The translations under genes and the position numbers were made by a program. The notes below the pieces were generated by a model. It did not search any database, was not told the origin of the DNA, and worked only from the letters and a program-made list of their open reading frames with translations. Source: Amyelois transitella (Eukaryota; Arthropoda; Insecta; Lepidoptera; Pyralidae). Taken from it: a stretch of 64,000 nucleotides of DNA. Shown one piece after another: positions 47,535 to 58,335 of the stretch. The DNA lies in the NCBI RefSeq assembly GCF_032362555.1, contig NC_083520.1, positions 5,828,001-5,892,000 on the forward strand. Reading direction: 5' to 3'. The first letter of the stretch is position 1. Each line of letters begins with the position of its first letter.

Positions 47535-47770
47535 TCACCTCTGTGGCGCAGTAGTAGTGCGTTTGTCTATGACGCGGGTTCGAATCTCGGGTCTCTTCTT
47601 CTTGGCGTTAATCTCATATTTTTCAAGCGAAGCCTGGGGTTCTACCTCTTGGCTGGTCAAGAGGCTTCCGACTTTTGACATTGACCTCCTGGACTGGTCA
47701 TGTTTTTACACGGAGCGACTCCCGTCTGATCTCCGCAATTCATGCAGGGGATTGTAACCGTATTGGATTA
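47535..47770 (+). repeat. tRNA-derived SINE
   Basis: The head has an A box (TGGCGCAGTAGTAGTGCG, 47543 region) and a B box (GCGGGTTCGAATCTCGG) at Pol III spacing, inside a tRNA-like outline starting CCTCTGTGGCGCAG. The body then runs through AGCGAAGCCTGGGGTTCTAC to a module TTTTTACACGGAGCGACTCC, CGTCTGATCTCCGC and CAGGGGATTGTAACCGTATT. That module also occurs at 58830-58920. It is probably transcribed by Pol III and copied by a LINE, although its 3' end lacks a clear tail. Loss of stem pairing argues against a functional tRNA. Confidence 0.75.
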
Positions 47771-47919
47771 TGGTAAAGATGAAAGGAAAGAGGTGAAGAG
47801 GTCCTTTTTTAGATTGCAGGGAACCACACGGCGCAAATTGAAAACCCTGTCTCGGAGAGCCTGTCAATCTTAAAACGGCATGCCGTTGACACAGCACCAG
47901 AGATTTTTCTGTCTCATAA

Positions 47920-47952
47920 ATATTCATAAATCAAAATATCTCATAGATATAT
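47920..47952. repeat. 33-bp direct repeat, second copy
   Basis: Exact partner of 47094-47126. Confidence 0.9.
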
Positions 47953-50266
47953 AATACAGCATATGTCAATATTCAGTCCGATTTCCATACGAGCACAAGT
48001 GTGCTCTAACATAATAAAAAAAAATGAAAATTTGAATATATAAAATCTTCGTCTTATTGTTTTAATAGTCTCAATGCCTGCATGTCCCTACAAAATGCAC
48101 ATAATAAGTTAGATGCATTTTGTAGGTACTTGTAGACATTGCATTTCCTGTAATTTCCTAAATATAAAATAACAAACAGATACAATTAGTCTATTTTTGT
48201 CCCAGAGAAAACTATCTCCATATAGATACGTATTTACTATAGAATACACAATCGTAATACAAATTAATTTTATCTCAACCGCATGAACAACCCCTACTAA
48301 AGTGGCTTCCAACTTTGTGCAAACATAACATTACTGATAAGTTTGTCGGGGCTCTAACTCGATGACGTCATTCGAACAATGGCGGCAAGATTAAAATATG
48401 CAGGCATTGTGGGCTCGACAAAGGCGAACAGTCCACAAGGCAGATAAACAAGGATTCTTCCTCAAGTACCATGACGCCACCCGTTAAGATTGCACCAAAT
48501 TTCCTCCAACATTCCCTTAAACTCCTGTTCTTTCCGTCTCGTAATTTGTGTAATATATCTGGTTATCTCGACCGCCTAATCCAGCCCCAGGTGCGTCGCT
48601 AATTTTACGTTATCTTGCGTTAATATTCGTGTAAATTGATTGTGCTTTACACGAAGTAGCGAGAAATAAATGCTGTATAATGTCCTTTTTGTTCTTGATA
48701 ACCTTGATTTAGATACGTTTAATTTTCTCCTTTTTTTGTTTTATTCAAATGACAGTTAATAAATAAAAATATGATTAAAATATTTCTCACTATTTAACTA
48801 AAACAGAAATAGAAATGTGTAAGGAAATAACTAATTGGAAATTACTAAGCAATTTTGTAATAGATAAAGGTATTAATTATTATAGTCATAGGAAAACCTT
48901 ATATTTAACCTTTAGATATTAATATTTCACGCAGGTTCAAGCAAACAGGCAAAATAATATTAACTTAAATGGTCCATTTTCTTTCCCTTATTTCAACCAC
49001 AAAATCTAGGTCTTAATTTAGGAAGATGAATATTAACCGACGTAATTTGAAACTCTGAAGATATGAGGCACGGCAACCTCAACAGTATATCACCCGCACG
49101 CTCGGCTTCTTCGCTGCTAATCCGCATAATAAAGACTCATTTTCAGTACAGGTACGCTACGTGGCCCGCCAGAACGTTAACCCCTATTAATATAATTCCC
49201 TAATTTATACCCGGGAAACGTACTTTGTTCTATTGTTACACTTATTGGAACCGCTGAAACCGCGGCTTTCAATTACGGAATCCTCACCAGTTATTGCTTT
49301 TACTTCCCTAATTCTCATTACCAAGTGTCGTAATTATCCTTCTGTAAGTGGCGATTAACGACACTTCATTACCGCTCTTAAGTTTCTTAACTTCGCTTGC
49401 TTGTTGTGGTTTGGAGGGTGCAACTTGAGAAGAACGTGAAGAATCTACCAAAAACTGGAGCGTTAAGGTGTATGTAATAGCTAACCGTGAGAATATCTTT
49501 TTTTTTTGTTACAAGTCTAGTTTTCTAATATAGCTCTTATCTGCATTTGTTGTTTGATGGTAAAATATTCAGCGGTTTGAAATACCTAACTTTTTTTTAC
49601 CAAATCATTTCTAACATAACATTATACTTAATAGTATTAATAACCCTTATAGGATAGACAGAATCAATGCTCTTGAAGACTCGAACAAGTAGGTATACAC
49701 AACCACTGACACTGACTGACACACCTACATACATTTTTGACATATTTATACCTTACGGGATAGACAGAGGCAATGATTTAAAAAAAAACTAGAACATAGG
49801 TTATACGTAACTAAGACTGAACAATATAGGTGTTATTGATTTTTAACTAAAGCTGAACTATATTATAGGTACCTATTTAGATTACATATAAACATCTATA
49901 GAGCTTTGGTATGTAACTTAAAGGATTCGCTCTCAAGTCACGTATTGCTAATAGATGTTAGCACAATAGACCATATATAAGCGAGGTTAATGCTATCATT
50001 TGGTTAGTTCCCCACACAACATCCGATTCGGTTTTAATTTTTATTTATTATCTTTACAGATTTATATGATACAAATGATTTTTAATTTTATAAACGAAAA
50101 ATTCAATATTTTGTATAAAATTTTCATTTTAAATAATAAAATCTCAGTATCATTATAATCCTTGTTATCATATAAACGTTAAAAATATCCCAAATCATAA
50201 CGGCATCCCTCTGGTACCATTGGGTCCAGGGGGTGGGTAAGTCATTATTTTTAAAACACAAATGCA
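47953..50266. other. AT-rich non-coding DNA with small repeats
   Basis: No gene is recognised. A perfect 13-bp inverted pair (48087-48099 and 48114-48126, CCTACAAAATGCA) surrounds a 14-nt spacer. GC-richer islands lie at about 48340-48600 and 49060-49220. Two remnants of the RTE-associated short repeat family, minus strand, sit at about 49640-49700 and 49735-49770 (TACCTTACGGGATAGACAGA). Confidence 0.45.
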
Positions 50267-50360
50267 TACTTGGGATTCTTCTTTTAGGCAATGCGCTATA
50301 GCAACCTTACCTTTCCCTATCTGAATCTGATTTTAGTCTTTTCTGTCTGTAAGGGTTAAA
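50267..50360 (+). repeat. RTE-associated short interspersed repeat, fragment
   Basis: CTTGGGATTCTTCTTTTAGG, CAATGCGCTATAGCAACCTT, CTATCTGAATCTG and TAGTCTTTTCTGTCTGTAAG follow the family from its RTE-leader-like start to its middle, with a large internal loss. Confidence 0.65.
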
Positions 50361-50637
50361 GACTGTATAATAGAAACTGCATCAGATCGTGTCTTTGCAG
50401 TAAAGCGCACTGCATGTAGCCAGGTAGGTACTGCATTCTCGTATTTCTTGTGATACGTGTTCGACTGCTCGTGTTTTGTTTACGGCTCCTTGCTATCGTA
50501 TTAGACGCTATATTATTATGAATTGCAAGATCGTGCTCGTGTAAATTGCGGTACATACATACAAGGATAATATGATACAATTATCTGTAAGCCCAACGAA
50601 AACAAAACACACACACGCACATAGAACACTTACATAT

Positions 50638-50695
50638 TTATTCGTCTTTATCTCTTGCGGGGCAGACAGAGTCACAAAGCGTGGTTCAGGTTCAG
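50638..50695 (-). repeat. RTE-associated short repeat, 3' fragment
   Basis: On the minus strand, GTGACTCTGTCTGCCCCGCA leads to AGAGATAAAGACG, the conserved core near the family's 3' end. Confidence 0.55.
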
Positions 50696-51352
50696 CTTGG
50701 ATAAATAATGGGCGCCAACACGTCTATTCACTTTTTGTTGATTATATCCACTTGTATCCACCAACCCAGGTAGTGAGTGGATGAAACAATTTTCAGCACT
50801 CAGTGCAACTTCTTAAGAACAAATCTCACCCAAACAACTTACTACGGCTTACGAACTTTTTTGTTAAAAACTTTTGTTTTTTATTGTTCTGAATTGGCAA
50901 CACCCGGGGTACTAAAGGTGCTCCTTGTGAAAAAAGTTTCAAGTAACAACTTTATGTTAGAGAAAATTATGACGTTTTCTTTGACATTTATAATGCCTTA
51001 ATAATGAGCCATTATCCCTTCGGAAGAGAAGTATGATTTTATGTACGAGCAAATGTTATGTATGTACATTTTACGCTAATTTATAACAATTGATTAATTA
51101 ATGTATTTATTTAATTGGTACACCGACATTATACATTCAATTACAGGGACATAATATCTTGTTCTTATGAAAACAAAATTGAGTTAAATAGAGCTGAATT
51201 TATTGTTGCCTTGTCCTGGAACATTCACTATAATGAAGGACCACAAACCATTGGTTTTTGTTTCACTTTAATGAAGGACCAAGGAGGATTTAATACAACA
51301 AGTTACAAAATTCAAGTTGTTATTTTATTAAAACATAATAATTGTCCATGAA
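50696..51352. other. Non-coding DNA
   Basis: No gene recognised. A short stretch at about 51015-51060 (CTTCGGAAGAGAAGTATGAT, then TTATGTACGAG) resembles a badly worn RTE 3' end. Confidence 0.35.
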
Positions 51353-51549
51353 ATAAAGGGGTAGGCTTATAAACTCGGGATTCCTCTTGTAGGCGATGGA
51401 CTAGCCACCTGTCACTATTTGAATCTCGGTTCCAACATAAAGCCATACAGCTGAACGTCGTCTTTCAGTCTTTTCAATATTGTTGGCTCTATCAACCCCA
51501 CAAGGGATATAGTTGTGAGTTGTCACTATATACATATGTATGTGTGTAT
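51353..51549 (+). repeat. RTE-associated short interspersed repeat, best copy
   Basis: The copy runs from AAGGGGTAGGCTTATAAACT and GGGATTCCTCTTGTAGGCGA, through GACTAGCCACCTGTCACTAT, CATACAGCTGAACGTCGTCT and TTCAGTCTTTTCAATATTGT, to CCCCACAAGGGATATAGTTG and a CATATGTATGTGTG tail. Its 5' phrase is shared with the leader of the intact RTE at about 20316-20345. Its GTGA...GTATG 3' end resembles the RTE tail. There is no ORF. It behaves like a non-autonomous partner of the RTE. An internal Pol III promoter is not evident. Confidence 0.8.
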
Positions 51550-53102
51550 AAAGAAAATATATAAAGTTTATAGCAACGATGTCCTCTTTCTACATATATC
51601 CAAAGGGCAGGATATCCAAAAAAATTGTTAGTTTTGTCCTTGCCGATATACAAAACAATAAAGCATCATATATTTAACAAGACCATACCCACAATTTTAT
51701 GCAATCGAATCGAGGCAGAGTCGAGCTATTGTTAACATGCCATTTTACTTCGCTAGAGGGAAATCGGGGCGTGCCGTAAAATCGGGGAGTTCCGTAAAAC
51801 CGGTGCGGATGTAGCGAAATCCGCTGCGGAAAATAGCTCGCCGATAAAATATGATTGCGTGCGATCTTTTTATTGCCGCGCCCAAGTCGAGGCCTGAGCG
51901 TCTGGAGTTTATAAGTAAACCAAATTGTATGTTTTCGCTGATGATACTTTGTTCTTTATCAGTTTTATATGTTTTCGGGATTGAAACTTCCATTCAAATG
52001 ATTTATACAGATTTCAAATTATTCAACCAACATTTAGTACAATAACACTCAGAATTACCGTCAACTTCAGATCAGCAAAATTGATGTAAAACTACTTGTA
52101 TATTTTAATTAAGTTTAGAATGCTGAGTCAATATAAAATTCCGCTAATTTTTTTACCTTTTACTGATAACTTCTTTTTGGAACGGGCATTTCAAAACTGG
52201 CTTAGTAGGTATAAAAAGCAATTTTTTTGTAATCTACTGACCAGATTTTAAAGATTTAAATCTGTCATTTTAATTAGATTAACAGTTTTATACAATTAGA
52301 GTTGAAACCTAGGGCACAACTTTTAAAACAAAAATAAACTGAAAGTAGATCAAGCTTGTCAAATAAAATATTCCGGCAAAACAAGTTATTCCCGAGGCCT
52401 GCGATTTTCCGAAGTGTTTTGGTAGTCCGGGTATCCAATCTAGCAATATAGCACACTTGTTACTACATGCGAACGAAATAACACGCCTAAACTACCTGAA
52501 GAAAACTAAAACTATTCGACACAGGAATTTTGACAATAAAATATAAAGGTAAATGTAATTTACAATGATATTTATGTTTTTCGGCAAAAGGTTACAATAT
52601 AAAAAAATACGTTTAAAATTGTTTAAGCAATATAGCTTACAGTTAACAAAATAGCATTTTAATACGACTTGGATAATAATTAATATATTATTACCCAACT
52701 ATAATAAATTTATTTTATAATTAAAAAAAGGAATGCTAATGTCTTTCTATCAATATGTATCGTTTGTATGATATGTGTTTACAGATACTCTTATTCTAGA
52801 TATCGAAGTAAACTAAAATAAGCAAAATACATTGAACGTGATCTGAAACTACTTTCAAAATTATAACGCAAGCAATAATTCAATCAAACGCGGCTTAACC
52901 CGGCTCTCCGTGTTTACCAAACAAACCCTTATCACAATCCGATGAGGACCTTATCCTTCCTGCGTTAGTACTAACGGTATATTAATTATGAAATCGCTCG
53001 ACAAATAGAAAAATCAGTCTAATTGTCAATAAAACAAAGGCGAGTTTCGATCGACAGCATAGTCGCAGCTTGCCGATTGTATAGTTTGGTTGTGTTTCAG
53101 CT
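51550..53102. other. Non-coding DNA upstream of the TIL cluster
   Basis: No gene recognised. A CpG-richer block at about 51715-51900, with internal echoes (AAATCGGGGCGTGCCGTAAA against AAATCGGGGAGTTCCGTAAA), may be regulatory. Promoter sequence for the gene at 53103 should lie at its right edge, but no TATA box or initiator is convincing. Confidence 0.35.
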
Positions 53103-54815
53103 ATGAAGACCGTGTTCATAACAACTTTCATTTATTTTTTCATCAAACAACATTTCCAGCCAGGCATGTGCAGAGATGACGAAAAGATAATGAAGTGTAA
53201 GCTGCTGTTTATTTATTTTTTCTTATATTATTTAACTTGATCCAAATCGGCATGTTTAGAGTAAAAACCTAATATAATTTATTTCATGGGTTTTGTACCT
53301 TAATAAGGCAAACAATGCCCTTATCAGTTTTTTTTTTTACATTTCTTTAAAAAGTCTAAGTTCAACGTTAAATTTGTAAGTCTAAGCAACCTCAAAGCAC
53401 CCTGGGGAGTCGTAATGGAGCTGTGGAAACGACTACAAAAAGAACCATGAAAGCCAGTGTCCACAACTAGATTTAGAGCCCTTCGTCGTCTAATGGTCGC
53501 TTCTTTAGAAAAACAAAGTACCGAGGTTCGATCGATGAGCGTACATTACCTATGATCCTAATTTAGACTTTTTAGAAAGCGAGCATTTTCTCAGTACCAG
53601 TATGCTGTTGGCAATCCTTATAAGTCATTTGTACATGATTCAAATATTCAGATCGATAACTAAAATAAAAATGTTTTCATAATATTTTGTGATATATATT
53701 TAAATATAATAAAATATATCTATGTATAATCACTTATAAAGTTTTTATTCCGATCCAGCTTGCTACTGGCCCAATGAGGTTTTTGAACCGTGCTTCGGCG
53801 GTTGCGCAGAGGTCTCGTGCGACAACCCCCGGAACCACTTGAGACCGTGCTACCCGTACTGTGAGCCAGGCTGCGTCTGCGAGGACCCTTACGTGAGGGA
53901 TGAGCGTACGCATCAATGTGTCCTACCACAAGACTGTTCCCCGTAAGTTTCATAGTGATGAAAATAGTAAACACCACCATAGTCTGGTGAGATTTTGTTT
54001 GAAATGTACCTACTTGTGCTGCTCGAATCGGTTATTCTCCATTACGTCAATATCAGGTCTCCTTTCCAGTTATAGCACACAGGCCGGGGTCGGCTGGAGT
54101 GTCTTTATAAACCTCTGAGGGTATTATTGGCACCCTGAATCCATTTAGACATAGGTACGAGGCGCGTGGGTGGCGATTGTCGTAATATATCTGATTTACT
54201 TACGTTAAACCTTTCTCTATATTTTCGTCTCTAAGGATTATTCACTTACACAAGATAAAATAAAAGCTTAGGAAGGTAAGGTCAAATAGCGTAAAACTTG
54301 GTGTAAAGTGATATCTGATCACTTATGCCAAGCGCGTTTACTATGTCAAAATCCTCCTTAAATTATCAAAATATTTCTTTGGAAGGCCACGTTTAGCTGC
54401 ATAGCTTATTAATTTATTCGAGATTTAGAGTGAAGTTACACGTGTTGCTAGCCCAGCTTAAAGAAGCATCCCAAGTTCATAAATGTCCTGTTCATAATAT
54501 TTCATAAAATATTCTTGTTTCAGGACACAGATGGGCATTCCAGTTCCGACTAAGAGAGTGCCTGTTGACAAGTCGCCTCTCAAATACCCATCGAAACCTC
54601 GTATGCACAACAGAAGAGACGATTTTCCACAAGATTTTGAGAATGAAGGGCCCTTCTCCAACCGCGTGGATGAGAGCAACATGAAGAGACCGCAAGATGG
54701 ATCCCGCATGGGCAATTATTTCAATATAGTGATCGCACCACCACCTATCAAAGCGATCCAACCACGGAAATTGCTGCAGAACGAGGCTTTTGTAAGGTCT
54801 AAACACGTGATGTGA
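53103..54815 (+). CDS. Secreted TIL-domain protein A (189 aa)
   Basis: The exons are 53103-53196, 53759-53942 and 54524-54815, with GTAAGC and GTAAGT donors, CAG acceptors and intron phases 1 and 2. The joined frame is open to TGA. Residues 1 to about 20 form a signal peptide (MKTVFITTFIYFFIK). Residues 33-91 are a trypsin-inhibitor-like domain with ten cysteines (33, 43, 47, 52, 62, 66, 70, 72, 85, 91) and the family signature CEPGCVC followed by YVRD. TIL domains of this size are usually serine-protease inhibitors held by five disulfides. The loop between the fifth and sixth cysteine, where the scissile bond normally sits, reads YPY, so the target protease is uncertain or inhibition may be lost. 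Residues 94-189 are a basic, Pro-rich tail containing FPQDF (127-131) and no cysteine, which is long for this family. The next gene downstream encodes a near-identical domain. The single ATG with a signal peptide fixes the start. A small upstream non-coding exon is possible, because CAG directly precedes CTATG. Confidence 0.85.
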
Positions 54816-55109
54816 AAAACGCTTATAACTTTTTTAATTAAACAAATATTTCGTCACTGTTATTCAATTTATTTTTTGTTTCCCCAAAAGTCACCTTTGA
54901 TGTTAAATAGTATAGCAAAGTTGTTTTAAAAATGTAAGTATTAACAAAAGGTCACAAAAACTATTTAATCACCATTCATATCAGTAAAAGAAACGACTGC
55001 TTCCGCTATGTAGGGTTTCCTTTTTCAAACAAAGTTTTTTTTTCTGATTAGAAACGATTCTGCTAATATCACGCCATTTCAAAATAAGCCACCAACAAGG
55101 GACAACAAT
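54816..55109. other. Short intergenic gap between TIL genes
   Basis: ATTAAA at 54837-54842 may serve as the poly(A) signal of gene A. The promoter of gene B must lie within these 294 bases. No TATA box is convincing. Confidence 0.35.
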
Positions 55110-56683
55110 ATGCATAAAGTTTTGCTTCTCGCGCTTCTACTTTGTAAGTGTTTAGGTTTAATGGAATATGATGTAAAACTACATATTGACAATCATCGAA
55201 ATTATGTTGTAGATAATGTCGTCGCGTTCGCTACGAGACCTGGATCAGGATATGACTACGACAATAATGACCTTGATGGTAATAAAAGGCATGCGCTGCT
55301 GGACGACAGAAGGACCTGGAGGAAAAAGGCGTTGTTGAAAACAAATGACTTATCGAGAGACTTCGATGACAGAAAAAATCACGAATATTCTGACCGTTAT
55401 TCAGATGATGATATGAAGATGAGTGATTCTGAAAGGCAAAGAGATTTCGATTCACCCAGTTTCAGGGGACAGAGGCGTTATGATGATCCTGACAAAATTG
55501 CGCCACCAAGAAGTAATGAATTCGCACATCCGCCTGCACCATATTATGGGTAAATGAGTAATTAAGCTGCAATTATAAAATATGATGATTTTAATAATTA
55601 TTCAAACAATAATGCTAAAATATATTTACAGAGAAAAAATTGAGCCTGAGAAAAAAGCTGCATATGTAATGAACTGTGATAGGCCGCATGAAAGGTACCT
55701 ACTTTATTAAAACTCTATATCAAATATGCTCCTGCACCATGCTTTTAGAATCAATAGCAATAAACATATATATAACGTTTTTATTCTTTAAGGGGTAGAT
55801 TAACAACAGACTCGAAAAGAGTAAAATCTGAAAAATAAATAAATAATTTATATTTTACTTTTTGTGAAGTAAATCTTGATAAAACCTGGAGGGCACCGGG
55901 CTTTTTGTATTTATTTGTTTATTTTCTTCTGTTGATGGTATGGACCTACTATCTTCTCTCAACTTCCACGCACAATGAGTAAAATATATAAATTTACAGC
56001 ATAGAAGAATATTATTTTTCTTATGTTCTAGATACGAAGCGTGTTTCGCCGGCTGCGCCGCTATAAGTTGCGACAACCCTCGGGAGCGCCTGCGCCCCTG
56101 CTACCCTTTCTGTGAGCCTGGCTGCATCTGCGTCTCCCCTTTCGTAAGGGACGAGAGGACCCATAAGTGTGTCATGCCAGATGATTGTTCCAAGTGAGTC
56201 TATGACAATGAAACTTTGCCTACTTGAGCGTCGACGTATGACCGACGAGATGGATCGACGACCTGGTGAAACGGTAAAACGTTGGCTGCACATTGCTTCC
56301 CATAGATTAAGGTGAAAATCATTGGCCGAGCAATCTTATGGCTGATATGATGATGACCTATCTAGAGGAACATTGCACTAAGGGATATGTTAACATAAAT
56401 GACATAGGTATATATATGTGTTTTTACCTACTGAGTAAACACTGCCTAACGAATGGGTTTGGCTAGCCTTCGTTGGTCCTCTGAGGACGGTTTAGCGAAC
56501 GATTTCATTTGGTCCTCGTTTGCTCGGTGTGCACATAGCTTTACGGAACAGAAAAAAATAACAACAAATAATTTTTCATTTTTGCAAAATAAATTAATGT
56601 AAGTTAAGTTGTAGCTTCATTTTTTAATATCTTTTCGTTTCAGGGGATTGAAAGGCGTTCCTGATCTCGGAGACGAAATATAA
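55110..56683 (+). CDS. Secreted TIL-domain protein B (234 aa)
   Basis: The exons are 55110-55549, 55632-55694, 56032-56193 and 56644-56683. All three introns are phase 2 with GT-AG borders, and the joined frame closes at TAA. Reading exon 1 straight through would stop just after its donor (GG then GTAAAT), so the splice is needed to reach the domain. Residues 1-17 are a signal peptide (MHKVLLLALLLCKCLG). Residues 18-146 are a charged Asp/Arg/Tyr-rich segment with runs such as DRYSDDDMKMSDSERQRDF and no known domain. Residues 162-220 are a TIL domain whose ten cysteines (162, 172, 176, 181, 191, 195, 199, 201, 214, 220) have exactly the spacing of protein A and share RPCYP, CEPGC and VRDERTH. 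The C-terminus is a short GLKGVPDLGDEI. The domain sits at the C-terminus here but near the N-terminus in protein A. The loop between cysteines five and six is YPF. A protease inhibitor or an extracellular structural protein are both possible. Confidence 0.85.
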
Positions 56684-58335
56684 GTTGATCTGCATCGAGT
56701 TCATGAAGAATAAGGTGCACAAATGCTCCATAAAATATTCTAAAAATATTACAGAATAATGTAAAAAATACACGCCAAACCGGTTTATATTGGCATCATT
56801 CAGGGTTTAAGTCCTTTTAGAAAATAATTTGCTTGTATTATTTTGATGTATAGTAGAGCTAAATGATGTCTAAAATATTTATTTATAATTAAGGGCTGTA
56901 AGGGCATGGTTTATGGAACGAAAAGCGTCCACGCACTGGTGAACCACATCCTAAGTGGTTGGTCTGATGTTTCAATCAAGGATTCAAGAATTGTAGGCTT
57001 TTGAAAAGTTCTCTAGGTGCAAGCAGCTTTAAATCAGCCTATTTATGTCCGGTAATAGACTTTTTATGACTGAGATGATGAATGACGAATATTTGGTTTA
57101 TTTAAAGCCTTTTCCTACTGGGGATATGATTATTTTATTATATCCTTAGTGAGAAATTATCTTGTCTTGTGCGTTTATTTACTAATGTATATTTTTTGTC
57201 AAAAAATGTATCTTAAAAATTTTATAATTTATAAAAAAATTATATTAAATCATATCTGTGTGTAATTTCGTTTTATCACCCAAATAGATATTAAACAACG
57301 TGCAAGCATACCTATATGTAGAAAATTATTTAAAAAATGTCGAAATCAAGGGAGATACTAAATTAACAAAACATTTCCCCCAGAGTAGAATAAGTCTATT
57401 ACATACATAAAAAGTACATACTTAGTACGTCATTATTCCTTACGAGGCGACCTCATACTTCAGTCTCAAAAAGTATGTAAAGTCATGCTTAGCTTTATAG
57501 CTAAAAATACTAAATATCTAAAATTCACAATTTCCAATTAAGCAGTTACGAGTTGGAACCTATTAAACTTTGAGCTATTGCACGATACTGTATGTCAACT
57601 GAATTTTTCGGATGGTACCTAAATTAAATATCCAAATTGTGTATTTTATACAACATTTCTCGCAGCTTCCTACCATTCTAAATGTGTGTGCATGTTTCTT
57701 TTTATGTACTAACATGGATTGTTACGTTAAATATTATGAACAGAATACAATCGTGGTGCACGTACGAGGCACACAACATCATTCTTTGTTTCATTTTACA
57801 TCGGACAGCATTTCATGAAATTGAATATTTATCCAAAAAAAAATGTTACTTTTTTTCACCAAAATTTTATCAAGAACAATATCCGGCTATCATTAGCACT
57901 ATCTAAAAGTTTTTAAAAGAGTGTATGGAAATTTTGTGGAGATTTACTTTAAAATAAGTAGGTACCTAAAGGTACGAAAAGGTCTTTCAGTACTATCTTT
58001 TTACAATTGAAGCGAAATTTGTCTGTAGAAAAAGATAAGTGGCAGATAAGTATTCCATGTCCGTCTATAATATTAAGCAGTTGACGTATGATTTTTCTTT
58101 TACGACTTTACAATAAGGTATTATCTTTTCAATGCTCGCATTGTGTGATTGTACGCGTACCAGCTGCAAACAAAAATACTGTGCCAAAACACTTTTCCAT
58201 TGAAATCGTACGTCTCGGGTGTTGACATTATAGTTTTAAAGTTTCCAGAAAAATCGGTGTATTTGTATTAATTTCTTTTTTTTAACCTAAGGTCAATATG
58301 CGGTTGACAAAAAACTGTGAAATTCTTAAATAACA
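56684..58335. other. Intergenic DNA between TIL genes B and C
   Basis: No gene is recognised. At about 56450-56540 a GC-richer stretch carries repeated words (CTTCGTTGGTCCTCTGAGGA, TTTCATTTGGTCCTCGTTTG) and a GTCCTCTGAGGAC palindrome, which may be a transposon end. The remainder is AT-rich. Open frames near 57612-57906 lack any support. Confidence 0.4.

Noticed and set aside
47535..47620. Functional tRNA gene
   Set aside because: The A and B boxes are good, but acceptor, D and anticodon stems do not pair convincingly and a SINE body follows directly.
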